DNA of 64,000 nucleotides, taken from NCBI RefSeq assembly GCF_902859945.1, contig NZ_CADIKL010000013.1, positions 62,001 through 126,000 on the forward strand, read 5' to 3'. The first letter of the stretch is position 1. Every line of letters begins with the position of its first letter. Shown here piece after piece: positions 50,870 to 59,858 of this stretch. The translations under genes were made by a program, and so were the position numbers. Source of the DNA: Paraburkholderia caffeinitolerans (GTDB taxonomy: Bacteria > Pseudomonadota > Gammaproteobacteria > Burkholderiales > Burkholderiaceae). The notes below the pieces were generated by a model, which worked only from the letters and a program-made list of their open reading frames with translations, made no database searches and was not told the DNA's origin.

Positions 50870-51310
50870 ATGAGCAACGCTGATACTGACAACCAACCTG
50901 CCAGCGACATCGCGAAGGCCGGCTGGCTCGACAAGGTCAACTGGGACGCAAACGGCCTCGTGCCGGTGATCGCCCAGGAGGCCACGACCGGCGACGTGCT
51001 GATGTTCGCGTGGATGAATCGCGAGGCGCTTGCCAAGACGGTCGAGCTGCGCCGCGCGGTGTACTTCTCGCGCTCGCGCCAGCGCCTGTGGTTCAAGGGC
51101 GAGGAGTCGGGCCATGTGCAGCAGGTGCATGACATCCGCCTTGATTGCGACGAAGACGTCGTGCTGCTCAAGGTCGAGCAGGTGTCGGGCATCGCGTGCC
51201 ACACGGGCCGTCACTCGTGCTTTTTCCAGCAATTCGAAGGCACCGTTGACGAAGGCCGCTGGGTCGCCGTCGATCCCGTGCTGAAAGACCCCGAACACAT
51301 CTACAAATGA
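50870..51310 (+). CDS. hisI: Phosphoribosyl-AMP cyclohydrolase
   Basis: Opens the adenine ring of phosphoribosyl-AMP. 146 residues, unfused HisI. Zinc- and magnesium-site motifs: [34 protein letters not shown] and the cysteine/histidine part [13 protein letters not shown]. Overlaps hisE by ATGA. Confidence 0.96.
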   Translation: MSNADTDNQPASDIAKAGWLDKVNWDANGLVPVIAQEATTGDVLMFAWMNREALAKTVELRRAVYFSRSRQRLWFKGEESGHVQQVHDIRLDCDEDVVLLKVEQVSGIACHTGRHSCFFQQFEGTVDEGRWVAVDPVLKDPEHIYK

Positions 51311-51675
51311 CGCAATTGAACACCAACGACACCCTGCTGCGCCTTGCGGCGGTGATCGACAGCCGCAAGGGCGGCGATCCGGACGCTTCCTACGTCGCGC
51401 GTCTCTTTCACAAGGGCGATGACGCGGTGCTCAAGAAGGTGGGTGAAGAGGCCACCGAAGTCGTGCTGGCCGCGAAGGACGTGCGTCAGGGCGGCGCGCC
51501 GAAGGCGCTGGTCGGCGAAATGGCCGATCTGTGGTTCCATTGCCTCGTCGCGCTTTCGCACTTCGAGCTGAGCCCCGCTGACGTGCTGGCGGAGCTGGAG
51601 CGCCGCGAAGGGCTTTCGGGGCTCGAAGAAAAGGCGCTGCGCAAGAGCCGCGAGCGCGAAGAAAACGGCGACTGA
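51307..51675 (+). CDS. hisE: Phosphoribosyl-ATP pyrophosphatase
   Basis: Removes pyrophosphate from phosphoribosyl-ATP. 122 residues, unfused HisE (MazG-like). Motifs: [35 protein letters not shown] (metal-binding acidic helix), and [13 protein letters not shown]. Last his gene in the run. Confidence 0.95.
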   Translation: MTQLNTNDTLLRLAAVIDSRKGGDPDASYVARLFHKGDDAVLKKVGEEATEVVLAAKDVRQGGAPKALVGEMADLWFHCLVALSHFELSPADVLAELERREGLSGLEEKALRKSREREENGD

Positions 51676-51788
51676 CGCTGCGAGACTGAATTCGGGCCCC
51701 GGATTCGAGTCGAATTTTCGGGCCGGGCGATCGGCGCCCCTCGCCCATGAGACGCACGCGAGTCGTGCTCGACAGGGAGATGCCACAT

Positions 51789-52193
51789 ATGTCCACCCCC
51801 GGCGGCTACCCGCCTCCTGCTTACCGCGCCCCGGAGCGCGATCCGCTCGACGCGGATCGTCTGCGCAGCCTGCGCACGCTCACCCACGTCCTCTACGGGC
51901 TTTACGCGTTTTACTGGCTCACGGGCGGCGTGACCGTGCTGATAGCGATCATCATCAATTACGTCAAGCGCGACGAAGCCGTGGGCACGCCCTACGAGCA
52001 GCACTTCACGTGGCAGATCCGCACGTTCTGGCTCGCGCTTGCGGGGACATTGATAGGCGGTGCGCTTTTCTTCGTGTTGATCGGCATTCCGATTTTGTGG
52101 GCTGTCGGAATCTGGACGTTGTACCGTATCATCAAAGGCTGGCTGTACCTGCACGACAACAAGCCGTTGTCCGACCCGCGCGCGTGGTTCTGA
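51789..52193 (+). CDS. DUF4870-like small membrane protein
   Basis: 134-residue protein. Pro/Tyr-rich start GGYPPPAYRAPERDP, then about three membrane helices (VLYGLYAFYWLTGGVTVLIAII, shown only in part; FWLALAGTLIGGALFFVLI; ILWAVGIWTLYRII) with the DUF4870-like GTPYEQHFTWQIRTFW in between. The final WLYLHDNKPL is typical. Family function unknown. ATG at 51789 has AGGGAG nine bases before it. It follows the his genes and may share their transcript. Confidence 0.8.
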   Translation: MSTPGGYPPPAYRAPERDPLDADRLRSLRTLTHVLYGLYAFYWLTGGVTVLIAIIINYVKRDEAVGTPYEQHFTWQIRTFWLALAGTLIGGALFFVLIGIPILWAVGIWTLYRIIKGWLYLHDNKPLSDPRAWF

Positions 52194-52263
52194 CGCGGCG
52201 GTGGACCGGGTCCCGTAGCGGAACCCGGCACGCTTTCTCCCCGCACGGCTGCCCAGGAGCACC

Positions 52264-52632
52264 ATGAGTCACGATCGCAGCACCTGTCTCTTTTGCAAGA
52301 TCGCCGACGGGCTGATTCCGAGCACGCGCGTCTATGAAGACGACGAATTCGTCGCGTTCCGGGATATCCGGCCTGCGGCGCAAACTCATGTGCTGATCAT
52401 TCCGCGCGAACATATACCTACCCTCGCGGACTGCGGTGAAAACGAGGCTCCGCTGCTTGGTAGAATGTTTGTACTGGTTGCGCGACTGGCGAGAGAGCTG
52501 GGTGTGTCCTATACGGGCGGCGAGACCGGCTATCGCACCGTGGTGAATACGGGACCCGGCGGCGGTCAGGAGGTCTATCACCTGCACGCGCATCTGCTGG
52601 CCGGGCCGCGTCCGTGGCAGCGCATGGGATAG
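52264..52632 (+). CDS. hinT: Histidine triad (HIT) nucleotide hydrolase, HinT-like
   Basis: 122-residue cytoplasmic phosphoramidase of the HIT family. The catalytic HxHxH motif is in YHLHAHLLAG near the C-terminus; N-terminal CLFCKIADGLIPSTRVYEDDE is typical. Closest in pattern to the HinT branch. Just upstream of tatABC, a common arrangement in beta-proteobacteria. Confidence 0.93.
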   Translation: MSHDRSTCLFCKIADGLIPSTRVYEDDEFVAFRDIRPAAQTHVLIIPREHIPTLADCGENEAPLLGRMFVLVARLARELGVSYTGGETGYRTVVNTGPGGGQEVYHLHAHLLAGPRPWQRMG

Positions 52633-52874
52633 CGCGCTGGCGCGGCAAGACGGCAGAATTCAAAGAATCGGCTGAAAAAGGGGCGCATTGCCACGCGGCC
52701 GAAATACCTTACAGGTAGCATACCGGGCGCGTTGCCCGATAACCCGCCTGGCACCGGACACACGGCGCTGTACTGGACCGGTCGGTGGGCGCGGGCGTCA
52801 TGAAGCGCGTTCGCGCGCCAATGTTTATTCGCTGCGTATGAGGCGCGGCAACGGGGTTAAGGAGAGTTTTGATC

Positions 52875-53117
52875 ATGGGTTCGTTGAGCATCTGGCATTG
52901 GCTGATCGTGTTGTTGATCGTGGCGCTCGTCTTCGGCACGAAGAAGCTGCGCAATATCGGCAGCGATCTGGGCGGCGCGGTGAAGGGTTTCAAGGAAGGC
53001 ATGCGCGAGGGCGAAGAGTCCGGCGCCGATACGCAAAAGCGCGAACTGCCGAATAACGGCGGCACGGTCGACGTCGACGCCAAGGACAAGACCCCGCGTT
53101 CGAACGACTTCCGCTAA
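52875..53117 (+). CDS. tatA: Twin-arginine translocase subunit TatA
   Basis: 80-residue pore-forming subunit. One N-terminal membrane helix ([17 protein letters not shown]), the [21 protein letters not shown] hinge and amphipathic helix (in part), then an acidic soluble tail. ATG at 52875 with AAGGAG about 10 bases upstream; a TTG at 52869 is possible. It forms the Tat pore for MsrP and the Rieske protein made from this window. Confidence 0.94.
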   Translation: MGSLSIWHWLIVLLIVALVFGTKKLRNIGSDLGGAVKGFKEGMREGEESGADTQKRELPNNGGTVDVDAKDKTPRSNDFR

Positions 53118-53166
53118 GCGCGGCAGCCGTTATTTCCCGCCCCAAGGCTGACGGAAAGCTTTATCC

Positions 53167-53718
53167 ATGCTCGATCTGGGTCTAACCAAGATGGCGCTTA
53201 TCGGCGTCGTCGCGCTGGTCGTTCTCGGGCCGGAGCGTCTGCCGCGCGTTGCGCGTACGGCAGGGGCTCTGTTCGGGCGCGCGCAGCGCTATGTCAACGA
53301 CGTCAAGGCGGAAGTCACGCGCGAGATCGAATTGGACGAGTTGCGCCGCATGAAGGGCGAATTCGAACAGGCCGCGCACAACGTCGAGAACACCGTTCAC
53401 GAGAACCTGCGCAAGCACGAGGCCGAGCTGAACGATGCCTGGAATGCAGGCACGGGTGGTGCGGCCAGCACAGCGAGCGGTGCCGATTCTGGCGCGTCCG
53501 GCCTGACCGGCGATGCGGGCAGTTCTGGCGTCACGTCTTGGCGCTCGGGCGCCGCGAATATGGCAGGCGTCAAACGCAAGAACTGGCGCGTGAAGCAAAC
53601 GGCTACGCCTACCTGGTACAAGCGCGCGACGCTGCGGCGCACACGCGTGCAATCGGGCGCGGCGCGTGTCGCGCAGCACACGCCGGCCAGCCTGCGCCGA
53701 CCCATCCGCTTTCTCTGA
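53167..53718 (+). CDS. tatB: Twin-arginine translocase subunit TatB
   Basis: 183 residues. A short helix MLDLGLTKMALIGVVALVVLG, then PERLPRVARTAGALFGRAQ, an amphipathic and coiled stretch (YVNDVKAEVTREIELDELRR, given in part), a Gly/Ala/Ser-rich linker and an Arg/Lys-rich C-terminus. It receives twin-arginine signal peptides with TatC. 49 bases from tatA. Confidence 0.93.
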   Translation: MLDLGLTKMALIGVVALVVLGPERLPRVARTAGALFGRAQRYVNDVKAEVTREIELDELRRMKGEFEQAAHNVENTVHENLRKHEAELNDAWNAGTGGAASTASGADSGASGLTGDAGSSGVTSWRSGAANMAGVKRKNWRVKQTATPTWYKRATLRRTRVQSGAARVAQHTPASLRRPIRFL

Positions 53719-53775
53719 TGCCTTGCAACCGCAGTCGAGTTTGAATTTGTCCATCTCCAACCCCCGAGGGCCGGT

Positions 53776-54564
53776 GTGAGCGACCCCCAACAAACACAAG
53801 ACGAGGGCACTGAAGAGACCTTCATCTCGCACCTCGTCGAACTGCGCGACCGCATCATCCGCGCGGGCATTTCCGTGATCGTCGTGTTCCTCGGGCTCGT
53901 GTACTGGGCGCCGGACATCTTCCGGCTGCTCGCCCGCCCGCTGATGCAAAACCTGCCGCGCGACGGCAAGATGATCGTCACCGACGTGACCGGCTCGTTC
54001 TTTGTGCCGATGAAGGTGACGATGCTGGTTGCCTTCGTGATCGCGCTGCCATTCGTGCTCTATCAGATCTGGGCGTTCGTCGCGCCGGGCCTTTACCAGC
54101 ACGAAAAGAAGCTGGTCGCGCCACTGGTGGGCAGCAGCTACACGCTGTTCCTGTGCGGCATGGCGTTCGCGTATTTCGTCGTGTTTCCCACCATCTTCCG
54201 GGTGATGGCACATTACAACGCGCCGCTTGGCGCGGAGATGACGACGGATATCGACAACTACCTGAGCTTCGTGCTCACGATGTTCATTGCTTTTGGCGTG
54301 ACCTTCGAGGTGCCGATCATCGTCGTGCTGCTCGTGCGCATGGGCGTGCTGACGGTGAAGAAGCTCAAGGAGATTCGTCCCTATGTGATCGTCGGCGCGT
54401 TCATCGTTGCCGCCGTTGTTACACCGCCGGACGTGTTCTCGCAGCTGATACTCGCCGTGCCGCTGATCGTGCTGTACGAAGCGGGGATTATCGCGGCGCG
54501 ACTGTTCGTCGGGACCGGCGAGAAGAGCGCCACCGACGAGAGCGAGGCCGCGAGCGAGTCCTAA
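53776..54564 (+). CDS. tatC: Twin-arginine translocase subunit TatC
   Basis: 262-residue inner-membrane protein with six spans. Signal-peptide recognition region at the N-terminus ISHLVELRDRIIRAG, then the family segments FIALPFVLYQIWAFVAPGLY (part) and FAYFVVFPTIF, FGVTFEVPIIVVLL and VITPPD-like VVTPPDVFSQ. GTG start. It ends at a strong bidirectional terminator. Confidence 0.96.
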   Translation: MSDPQQTQDEGTEETFISHLVELRDRIIRAGISVIVVFLGLVYWAPDIFRLLARPLMQNLPRDGKMIVTDVTGSFFVPMKVTMLVAFVIALPFVLYQIWAFVAPGLYQHEKKLVAPLVGSSYTLFLCGMAFAYFVVFPTIFRVMAHYNAPLGAEMTTDIDNYLSFVLTMFIAFGVTFEVPIIVVLLVRMGVLTVKKLKEIRPYVIVGAFIVAAVVTPPDVFSQLILAVPLIVLYEAGIIAARLFVGTGEKSATDESEAASES

Positions 54565-54582
54565 GCCAGTCATGATGCAAAA

Positions 54583-54616
54583 GAAAGGCCGCGAACGGTG
54601 ACGTTCGCGGCCTTTC
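54583..54616. terminator. Bidirectional terminator between tatC and the DegS-like protease gene
   Basis: Perfect 14-bp stem GAAAGGCCGCGAAC/GTTCGCGGCCTTTC with a 6-base loop, with A-rich and T-rich edges. Confidence 0.85.
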
Positions 54617-54669
54617 TTGCGTTTGCCGGCCCCGCGCACGCGGTGAACCCGCGCCGCGCTCGCCTGCCG

Positions 54670-55884
54670 TCAACCGCCGTCGTCGTCGCCTTCGTCGTCC
54701 TGGTTCTGCTGTTTGGGCGGCGGCGGGCGCTTGCCGATCGTCACGTTCAGGTCCATGTCCTTGTTCTTGCGCACGAGATGAACCTTGGCGGCGGTGCCCG
54801 GCTTGATCTGCGCGATGACGTTCAAAAGGCGCGTGGTGTCGGTGATGTCCTCACCGTTCACCGAGGTCAGGACATCGCCGGGCTTGATGCCGGCCTTGTC
54901 TGCGGGGCCGCCCTGGAGCACGCCGGCGACAATCGCGCCTTGCTTCTGGTTCAGCCCGAACGACTCGGCGATCTCGGGCGTCACGTCCTGCGGCTCCACG
55001 CCGATCCAGCCGCGCGTGACCGAGCCCGTCGTGATGATGCTCTCCAGCACGCTGCGCGCCGTGGAGACGGGAATGGCGAAGCCGATGCCGAGCGAGCCGC
55101 CCGAGCGCGAATAAATGGCCGTGTTGATGCCGAGCAGGTTGCCGTTGACGTCGACGAGCGCGCCACCCGAGTTGCCCGGATTGATGGGCGCGTCGGTCTG
55201 GATGAAGTTCTCGAACGTGTTGATACCGAGGTGATTGCGCCCGAGCGCGCTGATAATGCCCATCGTGACCGTCTGGCCCACGCCGAACGGGTTGCCGATG
55301 GCGAGCACGACGTCGCCCACGCGCGCCTTTTCCATGCGCCCGAGCGTGATGGTGGGCAGGTTCGGCAGATTGATCTTGAGCACGGCGATATCGGTTTCCG
55401 GATCGATGCCGATCACCTTCGCATTGGTGGTGCGGCCGTCGGAGAGCGCGATTTCGATTTGATCCGCGCCGTCGATCACGTGCTGGTTCGTTAGAATGTA
55501 ACCGTCCGGACTAACAATCACACCCGAACCGAGGTTCGCGGCGGGCTGTTCCTGCTGCTTGCGGTTGGTATTGGGTTTGCCGAAGAAGTAGCGAAATAGC
55601 GGGTCGTTCTGGCGCGGATCGGGCGGCAGGGAGCCGTCCTTGCTCGAGAACACGTTGACGACCGCGGGCATCGCCTTCTGGGCCGCATCAGCATAGGAAC
55701 TCTGCGCGGGACTGCCGCCGAGACTTGGCGCCACTTCCCGCAATGCGACGATCGGCTCCGCGAGCTGCTTGCCGAGCTGCCCCTGATGCTGGAGCCATTG
55801 CGGCTTGAGCGTCGCGATGATGAACATCAACGCCAGCAGGACCGTCACCGCCTGGGCGAAGAACAGCCAAAAGCGTCTAAGCAT
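54670..55884 (-). CDS. DegS-like membrane-anchored serine protease (one PDZ domain)
   Basis: 404 residues. N-terminal hydrophobic anchor (about 5-25), trypsin-like domain with His in LTNQHVIDGADQ, Asp in DPETDIAVLK and Ser in INPGNSGGALVD, then a single PDZ domain (VAGVLQGGPADKAGIKPGD). The anchor plus one PDZ resembles DegS, the site-1 protease of the sigma-E response, but in beta-proteobacteria the same form may act as a general DegQ-like protease. The tail is acidic (DDEGDDDGG). It is transcribed opposite to tatABC and divergent from the Nif3-like gene, 19 bases apart. Confidence 0.9.
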   Translation of the reverse strand: MLRRFWLFFAQAVTVLLALMFIIATLKPQWLQHQGQLGKQLAEPIVALREVAPSLGGSPAQSSYADAAQKAMPAVVNVFSSKDGSLPPDPRQNDPLFRYFFGKPNTNRKQQEQPAANLGSGVIVSPDGYILTNQHVIDGADQIEIALSDGRTTNAKVIGIDPETDIAVLKINLPNLPTITLGRMEKARVGDVVLAIGNPFGVGQTVTMGIISALGRNHLGINTFENFIQTDAPINPGNSGGALVDVNGNLLGINTAIYSRSGGSLGIGFAIPVSTARSVLESIITTGSVTRGWIGVEPQDVTPEIAESFGLNQKQGAIVAGVLQGGPADKAGIKPGDVLTSVNGEDITDTTRLLNVIAQIKPGTAAKVHLVRKNKDMDLNVTIGKRPPPPKQQNQDDEGDDDGG

Positions 55885-55903
55885 TTGAAGATTAGAGGAT
55901 TAT

Positions 55904-56650
55904 ATGGATCGGATCGAATTGGAATTGTATCTGAACAATCTTCTGGAATCCGCGCGGTTCAAGGACTACTGCCCGAACGGCCTGCAGGTGGAGGGGCGGC
56001 GCCGCGTGGAGAAGATCGCGACAGGCGTGACCGCCTCGCTGGCCTTCCTGGAGGCCGCGCTGGAGTGGGGCGCCGACGCCGTGCTGGTCCACCACGGCTA
56101 CTTCTGGCGCAACGAACCGCCGCAGATCACCGGGCGCAAGCACCGCCGCCTGAAAGCGCTGCTGGCGAACGACCTCAATCTCTTCGCGTACCATCTGCCG
56201 CTCGACAGCCATTCTGAACTGGGCAATAACGCGCAGTTGGGCGCCAAACTCGGCTGGATCGGCGAAAAACGCTTCGGCGACCAGGACCTTGGCTGGATGA
56301 CCACGCTGCCCATGCCCATCACGCTCGCGCACTTCACGGCGCAAGTCGAGCAGACGCTCGGCCGCGCGCCGCTCGTGCTCGGCGATCCCGACTGGGAACT
56401 GCGCCATGTGGCCTGGTGCACCGGCGCGGCGCAGGGCTTCTTCGACGCGGCGATCGACGCCGGCGCCGATGTCTTCCTGACCGGCGAGATCTCGGAGCCC
56501 ACGACTCATACCTCGGCCGAGAGCGGCGTGGCGTTTCTTGCTGCAGGCCACCATGCTACGGAACGCTTTGGCGTGCAGGCCGTGGGCGCGCACCTCGCCG
56601 AGGCATTCAACATCGAGCATCTCTTCATCGACATCCACAATCCTGTTTGA
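55904..56650 (+). CDS. Nif3-like dinuclear metal center protein
   Basis: 248-residue protein of the Nif3/YbgI family, hexameric toroids with a two-metal site; suggested to be GTP cyclohydrolase I type 2-like, but role uncertain. Motifs: [13 protein letters not shown] near the start, [15 protein letters not shown] with the metal-binding histidines, [15 protein letters not shown] and [26 protein letters not shown]. The start lies only 19 bases from the protease start, so the promoters overlap. Confidence 0.92.
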   Translation: MDRIELELYLNNLLESARFKDYCPNGLQVEGRRRVEKIATGVTASLAFLEAALEWGADAVLVHHGYFWRNEPPQITGRKHRRLKALLANDLNLFAYHLPLDSHSELGNNAQLGAKLGWIGEKRFGDQDLGWMTTLPMPITLAHFTAQVEQTLGRAPLVLGDPDWELRHVAWCTGAAQGFFDAAIDAGADVFLTGEISEPTTHTSAESGVAFLAAGHHATERFGVQAVGAHLAEAFNIEHLFIDIHNPV

Positions 56651-56722
56651 GTGGCGTCATCGGGCGCTGCTCGCCTTTTTGCTTCGCCGCGAGTCGCTCG
56701 AGGCGAAGCAAATCTGTTCGCC

Positions 56723-56751
56723 TTGGCAGGCGGGTATTTGCGAAATAATAA
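56723..56751 (+). promoter_or_regulatory. Possible promoter of petABC
   Basis: -35-like TTGGCA (56723-56728), 17-base spacer, -10-like TAATAA (56746-56751) in an AT-rich patch. Weak -10, so tentative. Confidence 0.35.
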
Positions 56752-56770
56752 GAATACGCCCGCCCTTGTG

Positions 56771-56810
56771 GGGGAAAACCCCGAGATATCAAGCACTTCG
56801 AGTGCTTTTT
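56771..56810 (+). terminator. Two hairpins in the petABC leader, terminator-like
   Basis: GGGG-aaaa-CCCC (56771-56782), then AAGCACT-tcg-AGTGCTT (56791-56807) followed by TTTT in all. The second has the form of a Rho-independent terminator. It could end the Nif3 transcript or act as an attenuator in front of petA, 110 bases downstream. Confidence 0.6.
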
Positions 56811-56919
56811 GGCGTCCGCCCCTTGTAAATGCCAACTCCATTCGAGCAAACTAGCGTTCGGCAGCACCGCGGGTTTGCTGGCGTGACGGATAAATCCAAC
56901 TCAGAAGTGGGGCGATGTG

Positions 56920-57540
56920 ATGCGAGACAATGAGAACGACCGCGTCGACGGCAGCCGCCGTACCTGGCTGATAGCGACGTCCGTAGCAAGTGGCATTGGA
57001 GGCGTAGCCACTGTCGTACCTTTCGTAGCTTCGTTTGCACCATCCGAAAAAGCCCGCGCGGCCGGCGCGCCGGTTGAAGTCGACATCAGCGGACTCGAAG
57101 CCGGCACGATGATGACCGTGGCGTGGCGCGGCAAGCCCGTGTGGATCCTGAACCGCACCCAGCGCATGATGGCCGACTGCAAGAAGGCCGATCCCGAACT
57201 GGCGGACCCGCACTCCGAGCATCCTTTCTCGATGCCGATGCCGGACTACTGCAAGAACGAATACCGCTCGCGCGCCGAGCACCAGAACATTCTCGTGGCC
57301 GTTGCCGTGTGCACCCATCTGGGCTGCACGCCCACGCCGCGCTTCCAGGAAGGCCCGCAGGCCAACCTGCCCGACGACTGGCCCGGCGGCTTCCTGTGCC
57401 CGTGCCACGGCTCCACCTACGATCTCGCCGGCCGCGTGTTCAAGAACAAGCCCGCGCCGCAGAACCTCGACATTCCCCGGTACATGTTCACGTCCCCGAC
57501 GCAGATCGTGATCGGCAAGGACGAGAAAGGAGAAGCGTGA
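56920..57540 (+). CDS. petA: Ubiquinol-cytochrome c reductase Rieske iron-sulfur subunit
   Basis: 206-residue subunit of the cytochrome bc1 complex that carries a 2Fe-2S cluster. A twin-arginine start (SRRTWLIATSVASG) followed by a membrane helix serves as Tat signal-anchor. Cluster motifs CTHLGC and CPCHGS are intact, with the long loop between typical of the family. Overlaps petB at the stop/ATG. Needs the Tat system found at 52.9-54.6 kb. A GTG at 56917 is a possible alternative start. Confidence 0.96.
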   Translation: MRDNENDRVDGSRRTWLIATSVASGIGGVATVVPFVASFAPSEKARAAGAPVEVDISGLEAGTMMTVAWRGKPVWILNRTQRMMADCKKADPELADPHSEHPFSMPMPDYCKNEYRSRAEHQNILVAVAVCTHLGCTPTPRFQEGPQANLPDDWPGGFLCPCHGSTYDLAGRVFKNKPAPQNLDIPRYMFTSPTQIVIGKDEKGEA

Positions 57541-58937
57541 TGGCGACGGGACACGAGAAAGAGGTTACGACAACGGGCGCTTCTTCGGGACTCGTCGGCT
57601 GGATCGACAAGCGCTTTCCAATGACGTCGACCTGGAAAGCGCATCTCTCCGAGTACTACGCGCCGAAGAACTTCAACTTCTGGTACTTCTTCGGCTCGCT
57701 CGCGCTGCTGGTGCTGGTGAACCAGATCGTCACCGGCATCTTCCTCACCATGAACTACAAGCCCGACTCGACGCTCGCGTTCGCGTCGGTCGAGTACATC
57801 ATGCGCGAGGTGCCGTGGGGCTGGCTGATCCGCTACATGCACTCCACGGGCGCATCGATGTTCTTCGTGGTCGTGTATCTGCACATGTTCCGCGGGCTTC
57901 TATACGGTTCTTACCGCAAACCGCGCGAACTCGTCTGGATCTTCGGCTGCGCGATCTTCCTGTGCCTGATGGCCGAGGCGTTCTTCGGTTATCTGCTGCC
58001 GTGGGGCCAGATGTCGTTCTGGGGCGCGCAGGTGATCGTGAACCTGTTCTCGGCGATTCCGTTCATCGGCCCGGACCTGTCGCTCTGGATCCGCGGCGAT
58101 TACGTGGTTTCCGACGTCACGCTCAACCGCTTCTTCGCGTTCCACGTGATTGCGATTCCGCTCGTGCTGATCGGGCTCGTGATCGCGCATATCGTGGCGT
58201 TGCATGAAGTGGGCTCGAACAACCCCGATGGCGTCGAGATCAAGGAGAAAAAGGACGCGAACGGCATTCCGCTCGACGGCATCCCGTTCCATCCGTACTA
58301 CTCCGTGCACGACTTCATGGGCGTGTGCATCTTCCTGATGATCTTCGCGGCCATCGTGTTCTTCGCGCCGGAAATGGGCGGGTACTTCCTCGAAGCCAAT
58401 AACTTCGTGCCGGCCAATTCGCTGCAGACGCCGCCCGAAATCGCGCCGGTCTGGTACTTCACGGCGTTCTACGCGATGCTGCGCGCCACGACCGACCCGT
58501 TCAAGATCGTGCTGATGATCGTGATTGCGCTGCTCGGCCTGCTCGCGCTGCTGCGCGCGCGCGGCAAGTGGCGCGCGGGGCTGCCGGTGCTGGCGATTCT
58601 CGTGATTCTTGCGATGCAGTTCACCGAGTCGAAGTTCTGGGGTGTCGTGGTGATGGGCACGGCGGTGGTTTCGCTCTTCTTCCTGCCGTGGCTCGATCGC
58701 GCGCCGGTGAAGTCGATCCGCTACCGGCCACTGTTCCATAAAGTCTTCCTCGCGATCTTCGTGCTCGCGTTCCTGACGCTCGGATTCCTTGGAACCCGGC
58801 CGCCTTCGCCGGCGGCGACGCTGATTGCCCAGATCTGCGCGCTCGTCTATTTCGCGTTTTTCCTCGGCATGCCGTTCTGGACGACGCTTGGCACCTTCAA
58901 GCAGCCGCCCGAGCGCGTGCGGTTCAAGCCCCATTAA
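57540..58937 (+). CDS. petB: Cytochrome b subunit of the bc1 complex
   Basis: 465-residue membrane protein with two b hemes and the quinol sites. Heme ligands in MHSTGASMFFVVVYLHMFRG (residues near 100 and 114) and FHVIAIPLVLIGLVIAH. Family QGxWG-like LPWGQMSFWGAQV and a Qo-site PPEIAPVWYF, the longer variant of the PEWY motif common in proteobacteria. Overlaps petA by one base. Extra C-terminal spans (about 410-465) fit the non-mitochondrial long form. Confidence 0.97.
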   Translation: MATGHEKEVTTTGASSGLVGWIDKRFPMTSTWKAHLSEYYAPKNFNFWYFFGSLALLVLVNQIVTGIFLTMNYKPDSTLAFASVEYIMREVPWGWLIRYMHSTGASMFFVVVYLHMFRGLLYGSYRKPRELVWIFGCAIFLCLMAEAFFGYLLPWGQMSFWGAQVIVNLFSAIPFIGPDLSLWIRGDYVVSDVTLNRFFAFHVIAIPLVLIGLVIAHIVALHEVGSNNPDGVEIKEKKDANGIPLDGIPFHPYYSVHDFMGVCIFLMIFAAIVFFAPEMGGYFLEANNFVPANSLQTPPEIAPVWYFTAFYAMLRATTDPFKIVLMIVIALLGLLALLRARGKWRAGLPVLAILVILAMQFTESKFWGVVVMGTAVVSLFFLPWLDRAPVKSIRYRPLFHKVFLAIFVLAFLTLGFLGTRPPSPAATLIAQICALVYFAFFLGMPFWTTLGTFKQPPERVRFKPH

Positions 58938-58958
58938 TCAGCGAGCGAGGAAGACACG

Positions 58959-59744
58959 ATGATGAAATCTCTCTTTTCGACGCTCGCAAGGGCGACGGGC
59001 GCGGGCATTGCCGGAGTCGCGCTGGCATGCGCGCTGGGATTCGGGGCGGGATCGGTGGTGGCGCAGGAAAACATTCCGCTCGACCACGCACCCGATAACG
59101 GGGAAAATCTTGCTTCGCTGCAACATGGCGCGCAATTGTTTGTAAACTATTGCCTGAATTGCCATAGTGCGAACTTGATGCGCTACAGCCGGCTGGAAGC
59201 TATCGGCATCCCGCAGAAGCAAATCGAAGATAATCTCCTTTTCACGACGGATAAGGTCGGCAACACGATGTCCATCGCGATGCGCCCGGACGACGCCAAG
59301 GCGTGGTTCGGCGTGGAGCCGCCGGACCTCTCCGTGGAAGCGCGCGCGCGAGGGCGCGACTGGCTATATACATATTTGCGCAGTTTCTACCGCGACGATA
59401 CGCGTCCGACCGGCTGGAACAACCTGGCGTTCGAAAACGTGAGCATGCCCAACGTACTCTGGCAGTTGCAGGGCGTGCGCACGGCGAAGTTCGAAGACAT
59501 GACCGAAGAGGAAACGGGGGAGAAGATCCACCGTTTTGTGGGGTACCAACAGATCACGCCAGGGAAGCTTTCGCCGGTAGATTATGATTCTGCTGTGGCC
59601 GATCTTGTTGCATACCTTGGCTGGATGGCCGAGCCGGAGCAGAAAACCCGCAAGCAGCTCGGGGTCTGGGTGCTCCTGTTCCTCGGTGTTCTGAGCTTTT
59701 TCGCGTGGCGACTGAACGCCGCGTACTGGAAAGATATCAAATAA
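58959..59744 (+). CDS. petC: Cytochrome c1 subunit of the bc1 complex
   Basis: 261 residues. Sec signal peptide with VVAQ cleavage region, the heme c attachment CLNCH near residue 65, heme Met ligand region SMPNVLW, and a C-terminal membrane anchor (VWVLLFLGVLSFFAWRL). Passes electrons from the Rieske protein to soluble cytochromes. Heme attachment would need the system II proteins such as the ccsB product at the window's left end. Confidence 0.97.
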   Translation: MMKSLFSTLARATGAGIAGVALACALGFGAGSVVAQENIPLDHAPDNGENLASLQHGAQLFVNYCLNCHSANLMRYSRLEAIGIPQKQIEDNLLFTTDKVGNTMSIAMRPDDAKAWFGVEPPDLSVEARARGRDWLYTYLRSFYRDDTRPTGWNNLAFENVSMPNVLWQLQGVRTAKFEDMTEEETGEKIHRFVGYQQITPGKLSPVDYDSAVADLVAYLGWMAEPEQKTRKQLGVWVLLFLGVLSFFAWRLNAAYWKDIK

Positions 59745-59779
59745 TCACGTCCTGACCGACGTGGGGCCGGTGCGACGAG

Positions 59780-59819
59780 ACACCGCCTGATGGTTCAGCG
59801 ACCGTCAGACGGTGTTTTT
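59780..59819 (+). terminator. Terminator after petABC
   Basis: Long stem ACACCG/CGGTGT with inner CTGA/TCAG and GGT/ACC (two mismatches) and a six-base loop, followed by five T. Confidence 0.75.
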
Positions 59820-59858
59820 GCCTGCCGGCCTTTTGGGTTTATTGAGGAAATGTAAATC

